From contig NZ_CP074436.1 of NCBI RefSeq assembly GCF_016858305.2, positions 2,934,001 to 2,998,000 on the forward strand: 64,000 bases of DNA, in the 5' to 3' direction. Each line of letters opens with the position of its first letter. Position 1 is the stretch's first letter. The translations under genes were made by a program, and so were the position numbers. The stretch comes from Polaribacter sp. Q13 (GTDB lineage Bacteria; Bacteroidota; Bacteroidia; Flavobacteriales; Flavobacteriaceae). Shown piece after piece: positions 43,652-52,795 of this stretch. The notes under the pieces are model-generated. The model was not told the origin of the DNA. It saw nothing but the letters and a program-made list of their open reading frames with translations, and did no database searches.

Positions 43652-43724
43652 TATACTTTTCTGTTATTATTAATCTTAAATGTAATTAATTTTAACATAA
43701 ACTTTAAGAGTTTACAAACATAGG

Positions 43725-43779
43725 ATGACAAGTATTGTGGCTCAGTTTTGTGGTATCACTGTTATGAGATTTCTCCTAT
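43725..43779. repeat. Dispersed palindromic repeat between two IS110 elements
   Basis: Runs ATGACAAGTATTGTGG to TTATGAGATTTCTCCTAT. Both ends are broken by insertions of different IS110 elements. Confidence 0.7.
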
Positions 43780-43860
43780 TGTCCTTTAGATTAGCAAAGT
43801 ATAATTATTGAGTTTAATTCTTATATTTAAGTCCAATATAGAACTCATGTTTTATAATAA

Positions 43861-44000
43861 AAAAGAATGGAGTGAACTTTCCTTAAGTCTAGATTTATCA
43901 GATCTATATTTCGTATTAGTCTCCATTCTTTTATTTCCGATTACAAAGGACCAAATAGAATTTCAGTTTCGACCTTTTAAAGGTTTTAGTCAACGTAATC
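43861..44000 (+). ncRNA. Predicted IS110 bridge RNA, element B
   Basis: A perfect 12-bp stem AAAAGAATGGAG (43861-43872)/CTCCATTCTTTT (43921-43932) closes a 48-base loop. That loop contains ATTTCGTAT (43908-43916), the reverse complement of ATACGAAAT, which matches the right flank ATACAAAAT at 8 of 9 positions. A second stem GATTAC (43939-43944)/GTAATC (43995-44000) closes a loop containing ATAGAAT, identical to the element's right end plus core. The left target guide could not be identified with confidence. Confidence 0.5.
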
Positions 44001-44026
44001 ATTTTTTACTAACACAAAACAAAATT

Positions 44027-45022
44027 ATGAAAATTAAACAAACTATTGGTATCGACATTAGTAAATTAACCTTTGATGTTCGTATTCACAGTAATCAGTG
44101 TTATCAAGCATTTGAGAATAACTTAAAAGGTTTTAAAGCACTTATAAAATGGGTAGAAAAAAACAACTCTATTTCTAAGGAACACACTTTATTTGTTTTG
44201 GAACACACAGGTATTTATTCTGAAGAAATCGCATCATTTTTTGATGTAAATAACTTTTATTTCGCATTAATTCCAGGTTTAGAAATAAAGAAATCTCTAG
44301 GAATATCAAGAGGAAAAGATGACAAAGTAGATGCTACAAAAATAGCATTATATGGGTATCGATTAAGAGATGAAATTAAACCATATAAACTTCCATCAAA
44401 AAACATTCATCAATTAAAACGCCTTTTAACATTAAGAGAAAGGCTAGTGAAACAAAACGCTGGTTATAAAGCAACACTTAAAGAACAGAAAAGAGTTTAT
44501 ACTAGAAAAGAGAATCAACTTCTTTTAGAAACTCAAGAGAAAATGATAAAATATTTTACAAAGCAAATTAAAAGTGTTGAAGCCGAAATGAACAAAATAA
44601 TTAAGGCTAGTGAGCAACTTAAAAAACAATACAAACTAATTGTGAGTATTAAAGGAATTGGTAATCAAACAGCTTTATTTATGATTGTTACAACCAACGG
44701 ATTTACAAAGTTTGCTTCTTGGAGAAAGTTTGCTTCATATTGTGGGATTGCTCCTTTTCCTAACACCTCTGGAACGAGTATAAGAGGTAGAACCAAAGTG
44801 AGTAATCTTGCTAATAAAAAACTCAAAAGTCTTTTTGATATGTGTGCTAAATCAGCAATACAACACAATCCAGAAATGAAGCTATTTTATAATCGAAGAG
44901 TCGAACAAGGAAAGAATAAAATGAGTACAATTAACATCATTAGAAATAAATTATTATCACGAATTTTTGCAGCTATAAAAAGACAAACTCCTTATGTAAA
45001 TGTTTTAAAATATGCTGCTTAA
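44027..45022 (+). CDS. IS110-family transposase (recombinase), element B
   Basis: The start is set at MKIKQTIGIDISKLTFDV, giving 331 residues. The open frame extends 73 codons upstream, but that part overlaps the predicted bridge RNA and has no protein similarity. DEDD residues appear in GIDISK, LEHTGIYSEE and KDDKVDATKIALYG. The C-terminal domain has IVSIKGIGNQTALFMI and the serine region PNTSGTSIRGRTKVS. It is clearly different from element A's enzyme. Confidence 0.93.
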   Translation: MKIKQTIGIDISKLTFDVRIHSNQCYQAFENNLKGFKALIKWVEKNNSISKEHTLFVLEHTGIYSEEIASFFDVNNFYFALIPGLEIKKSLGISRGKDDKVDATKIALYGYRLRDEIKPYKLPSKNIHQLKRLLTLRERLVKQNAGYKATLKEQKRVYTRKENQLLLETQEKMIKYFTKQIKSVEAEMNKIIKASEQLKKQYKLIVSIKGIGNQTALFMIVTTNGFTKFASWRKFASYCGIAPFPNTSGTSIRGRTKVSNLANKKLKSLFDMCAKSAIQHNPEMKLFYNRRVEQGKNKMSTINIIRNKLLSRIFAAIKRQTPYVNVLKYAA

Positions 45023-45055
45023 AAATTAGTGAAATATATTTGGTAGAGTCATAGA

Positions 45056-45190
45056 ATACAAAATGACAATTGTTGGGGTTTCTTTTGTGTTCAGTTTTTG
45101 GTACACACAGTTTTGTCATTTCGACCTTTTTTTGGGAGAAATCACATAAGGTTTGGTTGGTGTTGTGTAATCACTGTTATGGGACTTCTT
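45056..45190. repeat. Dispersed palindromic repeat, right side of IS110-B
   Basis: Contains AAATGACAATTGTTGG, CAGTTTTGTCATTTCGACC, GAGAAATCACATAAGG and CACTGTTATGGGACTTC, matching the array at 40950-41560. Confidence 0.75.
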
Positions 45191-45241
45191 CTAATATAGA
45201 AGTGTTCAGTTTAAAAGCTTCTTCGAATTCTTTATTAAAAT

Positions 45242-45280
45242 AAAAAACCTCTTTAAGTTTTTAAACTTAAAGAGGTTGAT
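45242..45280. terminator. Terminator of the efflux operon
   Basis: A 15-bp perfect stem AACCTCTTTAAGTTT/AAACTTAAAGAGGTT with a two-base centre and A/T tails. It lies 22 bases past the stop of the leftward gene at 45302. Confidence 0.8.
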
Positions 45281-45301
45281 AAATATATATGAAATATCTT
45301 T

Positions 45302-45697
45302 TTACTCAGCTAAAATACCACGTTTCTTAATTTCATCAATCATACGTAAAGCACCTTCTTTTACTGTGTTTTCCTTAAAGAAAAATGTTTTTTCGTGTAA
45401 AGTGTTGCCTTCGAAAAAAGAAACCTGAAAACGATTGTTTAATTTAAATAATTCAGGTTGAATAAATTCAATTTTGGCAAAAGAATTTGCAGGGAGTTTG
45501 TCTAATTTTTTACGCAATAAAGAGGTCGTTTTTGTATCAGAAAAACCTTGAGAAACAATTACCATCATTTCTAAATCTACCTTTTTGTTATTAATAATAT
45601 AAACATTCCAATCATCTGTTTTATAAATATCGTTGTATTCATAAACAACAGCCATTTCTACATCTGTAACTTCGGGTATATGTATGTCTTTTTTCAT
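45302..45697 (-). CDS. Conserved hypothetical protein (131 residues)
   Basis: A soluble alpha/beta protein without signal peptide: EVTDVEMAVVYEYNDIYKTDDWNVYIIN, then KVDLEMMVIVSQGF, LDKLPANSFAKIEFIQPELFKLNNRFQVSFFEGNTLHEKTFFF. No domain is recognised. It is 8 bases after the TetR gene and is the last gene before the operon terminator, so its expression should follow the efflux genes. Confidence 0.7.
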   Translation of the reverse strand: MKKDIHIPEVTDVEMAVVYEYNDIYKTDDWNVYIINNKKVDLEMMVIVSQGFSDTKTTSLLRKKLDKLPANSFAKIEFIQPELFKLNNRFQVSFFEGNTLHEKTFFFKENTVKEGALRMIDEIKKRGILAE

Positions 45698-45705
45698 AAA
45701 AATAA

Positions 45706-46302
45706 TTAAGAAAACAATTTGTTAGTGTCTTTGTATTTTGATGTTATTACTCCTTTTAAATTATTAATAATAAGATGTTCAAAAACATTATCTACACCAT
45801 ATTTATCAAAAAGATTTATAGGTTCAAAAACAAAACCTTTTAGTTTTGTAAAATACAAATGGCAAAACAAATTGATATTTAAATTTTTGCTAATATACTC
45901 TTTTTCTATAGCCTCTTCTAGCAAAGGTTTTAAGTTGGTTTCTATAAAATGATCTTTAAATTTTACAAAAACAGTATCTGCTTTGTGATAATATTTTTTA
46001 ATTCCATATAAAAAAGTCGGTTGAAAATAGTCTAAATATTGAAAATTAACTTTTTGAATTAAAACTATTTTTTCAACTGGATCTTCTGTAGTTTTTAGAA
46101 TCTTGTCTACTTCATGCAGGTATTTTTCAATAATAAAACGAACCCCTTTAGAAATGAGTTCGTCTTTAGTCTTAAAGTGTTTGTATATGGTTTTTTTAGA
46201 AATACCAAGTTCGGAAGCGAGTTCGTTCATAGAAAAACGCTTGCTTCCAAACTTGATAAATTTTGTAATAGAACATTCTATAAGTTCTTGTTTACTAACC
46301 AT
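45706..46302 (-). CDS. TetR/AcrR-family transcriptional regulator
   Basis: This 198-residue protein has an N-terminal helix-turn-helix (KFGSKRFSMNELASELGISKKTIYKHFKTKDELI) and a helical ligand-binding domain (YLDYFQPTFLYGIKKYYHK; HLYFTKLKGFVFEPINLFDKYG). Such regulators commonly repress the RND pump beside them and are released by pump substrates. It lies 9 bases downstream of the outer-membrane factor gene. Confidence 0.9.
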   Translation of the reverse strand: MVSKQELIECSITKFIKFGSKRFSMNELASELGISKKTIYKHFKTKDELISKGVRFIIEKYLHEVDKILKTTEDPVEKIVLIQKVNFQYLDYFQPTFLYGIKKYYHKADTVFVKFKDHFIETNLKPLLEEAIEKEYISKNLNINLFCHLYFTKLKGFVFEPINLFDKYGVDNVFEHLIINNLKGVITSKYKDTNKLFS

Positions 46303-46311
46303 TTTAAGTTA

Positions 46312-47730
46312 TTATTTTAAACCTCCACCCAAAGCTTCGTATAAAGTAACAACAGATTGTAGTTGTTGTAATCTACTATCTATTACTTTAATTTCTGAAC
46401 TTAAAGCACTTTGTCTAGCAGTTAATAAGTCTAAATATGTTGCATATCCGTTTTTTAATAATTCTTCAGAATTTGTTTCTGCTTTACGCAAAGCTTCTAC
46501 TTCATTTTTTAAGAACTCATACTTTTTGTTTTCAGAATTGTAAGAGTATAGTGCATTAGAAACTTCGTTACCCGCAACTAATAAGGTTTTTTTAAATTTT
46601 AAAAGAGCTTGTTCTTGTTGTGCAATGGCAACTTCTTTTTGTGTTTTTAGCTTTCGCTGATTAAAAATAGGCTGCGTTAAACCACCAATAATATTTGCAA
46701 ATAAAGAATTTGCGTTAAATAACTCATCTACATCTAAACTTTGCAATCCGCCAGAGGCAGTTAACGTTAAAGAAGGGTATAAACTACTTCTAGCAACATT
46801 TGTTAATTCGAAAGCGCTTATTAAACCGTATTCTGCAGCTACAACATCAGGTCTGTTACTTAATAATTGAGAAGCAACACCTAGTTTTATATCAGCAGTT
46901 ATAGTTTGTGTATCTAAACTACTTCTATCAATTTGTTGAGGTGTTTTACCTAATAAAATACTTAGTGTATTTTCTGCTCTAAATAGGGCTACTTCTAAAT
47001 CTACTTCTAAGGCTTTTGCATTATTATATTGTGCAATATTTTGATCTACTGCAACCTGGTTTGTTAAACCAGCCTCTTTTAATGCTTTAATGGTTTCTAC
47101 ACCTTTTTTTCTTGTATTAATAGATGTTTTGGTGATTTTTAACTGCGCATCTAAAGCTAAAATATTGTAATAAGTAGCTGCAATACTAGAAATTAATTGC
47201 GTTTTTACAGCTTGATGCCCTGCAACACTTTGTAAATAACTTGCTTGTGTTGCACGTTTATTACTACGTATTTTTCCCCAAATATCAGCTTCCCAAGAAA
47301 GAGATGCAGTAAGATCGTATTGATCTGTAGAGGTGTTTGTTAAAAACGCACCAAACTGACTGTTTTTAGACAATTCTTGATGCGTAAGATTAGCACCAAT
47401 ACTTGCTGTTGGCAAATAACCTGCTTTTCCTTGTTTAGCATACGCTTCTGCAGCAACTATTTGTTGAATTGCAATTCGAATGTCCATATTGTTTTGCAAA
47501 CCTTCTTCTATATATTGCTGAAGATATGTATCTGTAAACAACGTTTTCCAAGATAAATCTGCCATAGATATACTATCTGATGGCAAATTATCTGTTCTGT
47601 ACAAGTTTTCTGTTTCTGTAACTTCTGGTCTTGTGTACTCTTTTGCAACAAAACAACTTTGTAACGTAAAAGCCATTACAGCTAAAACGACTCCTTTTTG
47701 AAGGTTTTTGTTTTTTATAATTGATATCAT
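46312..47730 (-). CDS. RND efflux outer-membrane lipoprotein (NodT/OprM-like)
   Basis: This 472-residue protein has a lipoprotein signal (VMAFTLQSC) and two OEP repeats: TASLSWEADIWGKIRSNKRATQASYLQS, GLTNQVAVDQNIAQYNNAKALEVDLEVAL, and a second half with LLSNRPDVVAAEYGLISAFE and GYATYLDLLTARQSAL. It forms the TolC-like trimeric exit duct. It follows the permease gene after 4 bases. Confidence 0.93.
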   Translation of the reverse strand: MISIIKNKNLQKGVVLAVMAFTLQSCFVAKEYTRPEVTETENLYRTDNLPSDSISMADLSWKTLFTDTYLQQYIEEGLQNNMDIRIAIQQIVAAEAYAKQGKAGYLPTASIGANLTHQELSKNSQFGAFLTNTSTDQYDLTASLSWEADIWGKIRSNKRATQASYLQSVAGHQAVKTQLISSIAATYYNILALDAQLKITKTSINTRKKGVETIKALKEAGLTNQVAVDQNIAQYNNAKALEVDLEVALFRAENTLSILLGKTPQQIDRSSLDTQTITADIKLGVASQLLSNRPDVVAAEYGLISAFELTNVARSSLYPSLTLTASGGLQSLDVDELFNANSLFANIIGGLTQPIFNQRKLKTQKEVAIAQQEQALLKFKKTLLVAGNEVSNALYSYNSENKKYEFLKNEVEALRKAETNSEELLKNGYATYLDLLTARQSALSSEIKVIDSRLQQLQSVVTLYEALGGGLK

Positions 47731-47734
47731 CTTA

Positions 47735-50700
47735 TTAATCTTCTTTTTGTTGAGAAATAACTGCTGGTTTACTAGAAATTTTTTCTTGTAACCATTGAAA
47801 TAATATAAATAGTATCGGAATTACAAAGACTCCTAAAATGGTTCCTATTAACATTCCTCCAACGGCACCTGTACCAATAGAATTGTTTCCAGCTGCCCCA
47901 ACTCCTTGAGCTAATACTAGTGGCATTAAACCAAGAATAAAGGCAAATGAAGTCATTAAAATAGGTCTTAAACGAGATTTTGCTCCATGAATAGCTGCGT
48001 CTACAATGCTTTCTCCATTTTTACGTCGCTGCAGTGCAAACTCTACAATTAATATGGCGTTCTTGGCCAGTAGCCCAATTAACATAATTAAAGCAATTTG
48101 GAAATATATATTGTTTTCCAATCCGAAGAAATAGGTGCTTATATAGGCTCCGAATACACCAAACGGAAGTGATAATACAACCGCAAATGGTAATAAATAA
48201 CTTTCGTATTGTGCACTTAGTAAGAAATATACAAACAGAATACTTAAAGCAAATATAAATCCGGTTTGGTTACCAGCATTCACTTCTTCTCTTGTTAATC
48301 CAGAATATGCAATGGTATAATTACTTGGTAATTTTGCAACCTCTTCTTCAATAATTTTAATAGCATCTCCAGTACTAAAACCTTCGTTAGTAGCACCTGA
48401 TATAGAGGTAGAGTTAAATAAGTTAAAACGTGTTACCGATTGTGGTCCATAAACTCGTTCTAATTTTACAAACTGTGTAATTGGCGTCATTTCACCAGAA
48501 TTAGTTCTTACATACATGCTATTTAAATCATCTACCGTTGCTCTATCATCTGGTAAAGCTTGAATGTATACTCTAAATTGTTTTCCGAATTTAGAAAAAT
48601 CCGAAGCATAGATACCTCCAATATAACCTTGCAGTGTAGAGAAAATACTATTAATAGGCACTCCTTTTTCTTTAGCTAAAGGCACATTTATCTCCATTTC
48701 ATATTGCGGATAATTGGTGTTGAAAGAAGATTGTGCATATTTAATTTCTGGATGACTCATTAAAGCCATTGCAAATTCTTTATTAGCTTTATCTAAATCT
48801 TTAAATTCTCCTCCAAATTTATCTAATAGATTTACTTCAAAACCAGCAGAGTTACCAAAACCTCTAATACTTGGTGGCGAGAAGAAAATAATATTTGCTT
48901 CTGGAATTCCTGCTGCAATTCCAAATAATTTACCTGTAATTGCTTGCACAGAGGTTGATGGATCTTTTCGCTCGCTCCAATCTGCTAATTTTATAATACC
49001 AAAACCATAATTACTACCCGCTCCACTAATTAAACTTCTACCTTTAATCATGTTTACAGCAACGATACCTTCTACACCATTTATTCTATTGTATAAATCT
49101 CTAGCAACAGCATTTGTTCTATCTAAAGAAGCACCTGCAGGTAACTCAATATTTGCAAAAAGAATTCCTCTATCTTCATTAGGTACAAAACCTGTTGGTG
49201 TATTTTTAGATGCCCAAAAAATACCTACAATAGCGATTGCTAATAATAAAACAGGTATCCATTTTCTTTTGAATAAGAAGTGAAGAGATTTTCCATATCT
49301 TTCTACAGTAGCATTAAAACCACGATTAAATAAGGTATAAAAACGTTTTAAAGGATTTTTACCTTTTAGTTCTTCATCTTCTTTATGTGGTTTTAATAAT
49401 AAAGCACACAATGCCGGACTTAAAGTTAATGCGTTTACGGCAGAAATAAGAATGGCTATAATTAAAGTAACCCCAAATTGCTCATAAAAAACACCTGTTG
49501 GCCCAGTGACAAAAGTTACCGGAATAAATACAGCTGCCATTACTAAAGTAATAGATATAATTGCCCCAGAAATTTCATTCATGGCGGTTAATGTAGCTTT
49601 TTTAGGACTCTTTTCTCCTTCATCTAATTTGGCATGCACAGCTTCTACAACCACAATGGCATCATCTACCACAATACCAATTGCAAGTACTAATGCAAAT
49701 AGCGTTAATAAGTTAATTGAATAGCCAAAAACATTTAAGAAAAAGAACGTACCAATAATAGAAACCGGTACTGCAATTGCAGGAATTAAAGTAGACCTAA
49801 AATCTTGTAGAAAGATAAATACCACTAAAAACACTAATAAAAAAGCTTCCATTAAAGTACTAATTACTTTTTCTATAGATGCATTTAAAAACAAACTAGT
49901 ATCATAAGGTACAAAAATATCTAATCCTTCTGGTAAGTCTTTTTTAACCGATTCTAAAGTTACTTTAATGTTTTCTATAATTTCTCTTGCATTAGATCCT
50001 TTAGTTTGAAAAATCCCCATAAATACGGCAGGGTTTCCTTTACTCATAGCGTTAGCCGCATAAGATTGTGCGTCTAGTTCTATAGTAGCTACATCATTTA
50101 AGCGAAGAAACTGTCCGTTACCTAATGCTTTTATAATAATATCTCCATATTGTTTTTCTTCTTTAAAACGACCACTATAAGTTAATGTATAAGAAAATGC
50201 TTCCCCATTATTTTGTCCTAGAGATCCTGCTGCTGCTTCTAAATTTTGCTCTTTTAAAGCTGCAGTAATATCAGAAGGTATTAATTTATATGCTGCTAGT
50301 TTTTCTGGTTTTAACCAAATACGCATTGCATAATCTTGTTGAGAGAATACACTAACATCTCCAACACCACTAATACGCTGCATAGCAGGAATTACATTTA
50401 TTTTTAAATAATTCTGAATAAAAGTAGCGTCGTAATCATCACTTTCAGAATACATAGAAATAAACATTAAAGCACTTGTTTCTTGCTTTTGAGTGGTTAC
50501 CCCAGTTTGTACAACCTCTGCAGGTAATAATGGAGTTGCTCTTGCTACACGGTTTTGAACGTTTACCGCAGCAATATCTGCATCTATTTCTTGATTAAAA
50601 TAAACAGTAATTTCTGCTGTACCTGTATTAGATGCGGTAGAGGTAATGTACGTCATTCCTTCTACACCATTAATTTGTTCTTCTATGGGTATAATTACAC

Positions 50701-50878
50701 TCTCTAAAACGGTTTCTGCATTGGCTCCAGCATACGAGGCAATTACCTTTATGGTTGGTGGTGCTATATCTGGATATTCTTCTATTGGTAAGCTTGTAAT
50801 ACTAATAACTCCAAGCAAAACTATAATAATAGAAATTACGGTTGAAAGAACGGGTCTTTCAATAAATGTTTTTAACAT
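47735..50878 (-). CDS. RND multidrug efflux permease (HAE1/AcrB family)
   Basis: This 1047-residue permease starts MLKTFIERPVLSTVISIIIVLLGVISI. It has 12 membrane helices, two large periplasmic loops, the proton-relay motif GIVVDDAIVVVEAV in helix 4 and GLLAKNAILIVEFA in helix 10. It contains hydrophobe-export features such as SSFNTNYPQYEMEINVP. It pumps drugs, bile-like compounds or dyes using proton motive force, with the adaptor and outer-membrane genes on either side. Confidence 0.96.
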   Translation of the reverse strand: MLKTFIERPVLSTVISIIIVLLGVISITSLPIEEYPDIAPPTIKVIASYAGANAETVLESVIIPIEEQINGVEGMTYITSTASNTGTAEITVYFNQEIDADIAAVNVQNRVARATPLLPAEVVQTGVTTQKQETSALMFISMYSESDDYDATFIQNYLKINVIPAMQRISGVGDVSVFSQQDYAMRIWLKPEKLAAYKLIPSDITAALKEQNLEAAAGSLGQNNGEAFSYTLTYSGRFKEEKQYGDIIIKALGNGQFLRLNDVATIELDAQSYAANAMSKGNPAVFMGIFQTKGSNAREIIENIKVTLESVKKDLPEGLDIFVPYDTSLFLNASIEKVISTLMEAFLLVFLVVFIFLQDFRSTLIPAIAVPVSIIGTFFFLNVFGYSINLLTLFALVLAIGIVVDDAIVVVEAVHAKLDEGEKSPKKATLTAMNEISGAIISITLVMAAVFIPVTFVTGPTGVFYEQFGVTLIIAILISAVNALTLSPALCALLLKPHKEDEELKGKNPLKRFYTLFNRGFNATVERYGKSLHFLFKRKWIPVLLLAIAIVGIFWASKNTPTGFVPNEDRGILFANIELPAGASLDRTNAVARDLYNRINGVEGIVAVNMIKGRSLISGAGSNYGFGIIKLADWSERKDPSTSVQAITGKLFGIAAGIPEANIIFFSPPSIRGFGNSAGFEVNLLDKFGGEFKDLDKANKEFAMALMSHPEIKYAQSSFNTNYPQYEMEINVPLAKEKGVPINSIFSTLQGYIGGIYASDFSKFGKQFRVYIQALPDDRATVDDLNSMYVRTNSGEMTPITQFVKLERVYGPQSVTRFNLFNSTSISGATNEGFSTGDAIKIIEEEVAKLPSNYTIAYSGLTREEVNAGNQTGFIFALSILFVYFLLSAQYESYLLPFAVVLSLPFGVFGAYISTYFFGLENNIYFQIALIMLIGLLAKNAILIVEFALQRRKNGESIVDAAIHGAKSRLRPILMTSFAFILGLMPLVLAQGVGAAGNNSIGTGAVGGMLIGTILGVFVIPILFILFQWLQEKISSKPAVISQQKED

Positions 50879-50899
50879 AACTAAATAAGTTTTGGTTTG

Positions 50900-52033
50900 C
50901 TAGTTTTTAAATAAAATTGCTACGGGTTTAATTGCCTCCTCAAAAGAGGTTTTTTGTGGTGTAATAGCCATACCGTTTCTTAATTTACCAACGCCAGATG
51001 CTATAATTTTATCTTTTAAATCTACACCAGATGCTACAACATATAAATTATCTATTATAGCTTTGACCTTAATAATACTGCTTGTAACCTTGTTGTCTTC
51101 ACTTAATTTAAACAATATAATGTTTCCTTGTTGTTCATAAGTTGCTTGTTGTGGAATCACAATTGCATTTTCATAAACTGTTGGAATTTGAATTTTACCA
51201 CTATTACCATTTGTTAATAGTTGGTTTGGATTGTTAAAAACAGCTCTTAAACTAACAGTTCCTGTGTTTTTATTTACTTGACCGCTACTTGTTTCTACTT
51301 TACCTTTTTCAGAATACGTACTTCCGTTTGCTAAAATTAAGTTGATAGCAGAATAATTGGCTAGTTTTTCTTTTAAATTGCTGCCTTTAGCATTTTGTAA
51401 AAAGTCTAAATACTCACTTTCATTTAAACTAAAAAAAGCATATACTTTACTAATATCACTAACGGTAGTTAATGGAGTTGGGTCTGAAGGACTTACCAAG
51501 GCCCCTTCTCTATAATTAATTGCACCAACAAAACCATCTACTTGGCTTCTTATAGTTCCGTAACCTATACTTGCAGAAACACTACTATAATTTGCTTTGG
51601 CTTGTGCTAAATTTGCTTTAGCAGTTTCTAATTCTACTGGACTAATAATATTTTTTTCTACCAATGGTATTAATTTGTTAACTTCTACTTGAGCAACATT
51701 AATACGTGCTTTGGCAGCACCAGCATCTTGACTTAAAGATTGTGTTTCTAATTTAAATAATACTTGTCCTTTACGTACTTTCTGGCCTTCATCTACCATT
51801 ACTTTTTGAATGTATCCAGAAACCTTTGCTCTTACAGCACTATTTACAATACCCTCTATACTTGTTGGGTATTCTTTATAACCTGTTACTGTTTTAGTTT
51901 GCATGGCAACTACAGGAAATGAAGGTGCTGGTCGGCTTACAGCAGCTTTTGCTTGTTTTTCATCTTTTGAGCAACTTGCAAAGACCAAAAAGGCGCTTAA
52001 TGATAGTAATGTTATTAATTTGTAATGTTTCAT
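50900..52033 (-). CDS. RND efflux periplasmic adaptor (membrane fusion protein)
   Basis: This 377-residue protein has a lipoprotein signal (LSLSAFLVFASCSKD), the biotinyl-lipoyl halves VRAKVSGYIQKVMVDEGQKVRKGQVLFKLE and IRSQVDGFVGAINYREGALV, a helical hairpin between them (NVAQVEVNKLIPLVEKNIISPVELETAKANLAQAKANY) and beta-barrel domains. It links permease and outer-membrane factor. It lies 12 bases after the GbsR/MarR gene. Confidence 0.94.
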   Translation of the reverse strand: MKHYKLITLLSLSAFLVFASCSKDEKQAKAAVSRPAPSFPVVAMQTKTVTGYKEYPTSIEGIVNSAVRAKVSGYIQKVMVDEGQKVRKGQVLFKLETQSLSQDAGAAKARINVAQVEVNKLIPLVEKNIISPVELETAKANLAQAKANYSSVSASIGYGTIRSQVDGFVGAINYREGALVSPSDPTPLTTVSDISKVYAFFSLNESEYLDFLQNAKGSNLKEKLANYSAINLILANGSTYSEKGKVETSSGQVNKNTGTVSLRAVFNNPNQLLTNGNSGKIQIPTVYENAIVIPQQATYEQQGNIILFKLSEDNKVTSSIIKVKAIIDNLYVVASGVDLKDKIIASGVGKLRNGMAITPQKTSFEEAIKPVAILFKN

Positions 52034-52045
52034 TTTTGTTTTGGT

Positions 52046-52549
52046 TTAAATATCGAATTTATTATTGGCTAGTTTTGTTTTTAATTCTTCTACAGAGGCT
52101 GTTGCACCGTCTATAAATTTTATATAATCATCATGAAAAGTTAAATCGAACTTTTCGCTAACATTTTCAATTTTAGTTGCATTTATAGTTTCTTTATATT
52201 CTTTTAATTCTAAATGCATATCACGTTCTTCGTTCCATTTATGTATCATTTCTTCTATATGCTGAAAAACCATATCTCTTTTTATGGTAAAGTATTTTTT
52301 TCGATCACCAGTTTTGGTGAAATACATAATTTTCTGTAAATCTTGTAAATGATTAAGGTGTGTAGAAATGGTACTTTTACTTGCACAAAGTATGGTTACC
52401 ATATCATCAAAAGTGGCTCCTTTTTTACCTGTAAGAATTACGTAAGCTAGAATACGTGCAGCAACAGGAGCTAATTGCTCTCTGTCTTCTAAATGAACGC
52501 CTAGTTTTTCTACTAAACTCATTTTCACTTTGCAGATTTCTTCTTTCAT
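52046..52549 (-). CDS. GbsR/MarR-family transcriptional regulator
   Basis: This 167-residue winged-helix protein (APVAARILAYVILTGKKGATFDDMVTILCASKSTISTHLNHLQDLQKIMYF then KRDMVFQHIEEMI) resembles GbsR-type regulators. It is the first gene of the efflux operon and probably autoregulates through the palindrome at 52624-52647. With the TetR protein at the far end, the operon carries two regulators. Confidence 0.88.
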   Translation of the reverse strand: MKEEICKVKMSLVEKLGVHLEDREQLAPVAARILAYVILTGKKGATFDDMVTILCASKSTISTHLNHLQDLQKIMYFTKTGDRKKYFTIKRDMVFQHIEEMIHKWNEERDMHLELKEYKETINATKIENVSEKFDLTFHDDYIKFIDGATASVEELKTKLANNKFDI

Positions 52550-52610
52550 TTTTAATTATTTTAATTCTGTTTTTATAACCGCCATAGTTAAAGCACAGTC
52601 AAATTCTTGG

Positions 52611-52638
52611 CAAAGATACATTGTTAGTTCGGAACAAA
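52611..52638 (-). promoter_or_regulatory. Promoter of the RND efflux operon
   Basis: On the minus strand, TATCTTTG (52618-52611) is an exact TAnnTTTG -7 box, with TTTG (52638-52635) upstream at 16 bases as a -33 element. The -33 part lies inside the palindrome at 52624-52647. Confidence 0.5.
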
Positions 52639-52647
52639 CCGAACTAA
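52624..52647. promoter_or_regulatory. Palindromic operator overlapping the efflux promoter
   Basis: TTAGTTCGG and CCGAACTAA are a perfect 9-bp inverted repeat separated by AACAAA. Position over the -33 element, 75 bases upstream of the GbsR/MarR gene, fits a repressor site. Confidence 0.6.
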
Positions 52648-52673
52648 ACGAAGTTAAAATATTGTTAAAGGAA

Positions 52674-52700
52674 AAAGCCGATAGAAATATCGGCTTTAAG
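52674..52700. terminator. Hairpin, terminator-like
   Basis: AAAGCCGATA/TATCGGCTTT stem with GAAA loop between the efflux operon promoter and the gene at 52796; on the minus strand it could end transcription from pheS and the 85-residue protein. Confidence 0.55.
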
Positions 52701-52795
52701 TTGTTTAAAAGTATCACAAGACGCTGTAAAATAGTGTTTTGTGGTGTTTTTAAGAAAAGAAATGATTTCTTAAAAAGAATTCGTTTTTTGTTAAA

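Larger units (their letters stand above)
42463..43724 (-). mobile_element. IS110-family insertion sequence, element A copy 2
   Basis: This inverted 1262-bp copy of the element at 19272 has AT at both edges. The flanks join to TTCGAA-AT-GACAAG, the same target in the same repeat family. The one visible coding difference is one codon. It lies 55 bases from a different IS110 element. Confidence 0.85.
43780..45055 (+). mobile_element. IS110-family insertion sequence, element B
   Basis: The edges are inferred from repeat sequence on both sides: TTTCTCCT-AT before and AT-ACAAAATGACAATTG after. This gives about 1276 bp beginning TGTCCTTTAG and ending TCATAGA. The repeat family contains sites of the form GATTTCTC(N)n(A)AAATGACAA, so the element is inserted in the same family as element A. 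The boundary is less certain because no second copy or exact empty site is in the window. Confidence 0.65.

Noticed and set aside
43808..44026. N-terminal extension of the IS110-B transposase
   Set aside because: It overlaps the predicted bridge RNA stem-loops, and the family start GIDISK follows only after the ATG at 44027.
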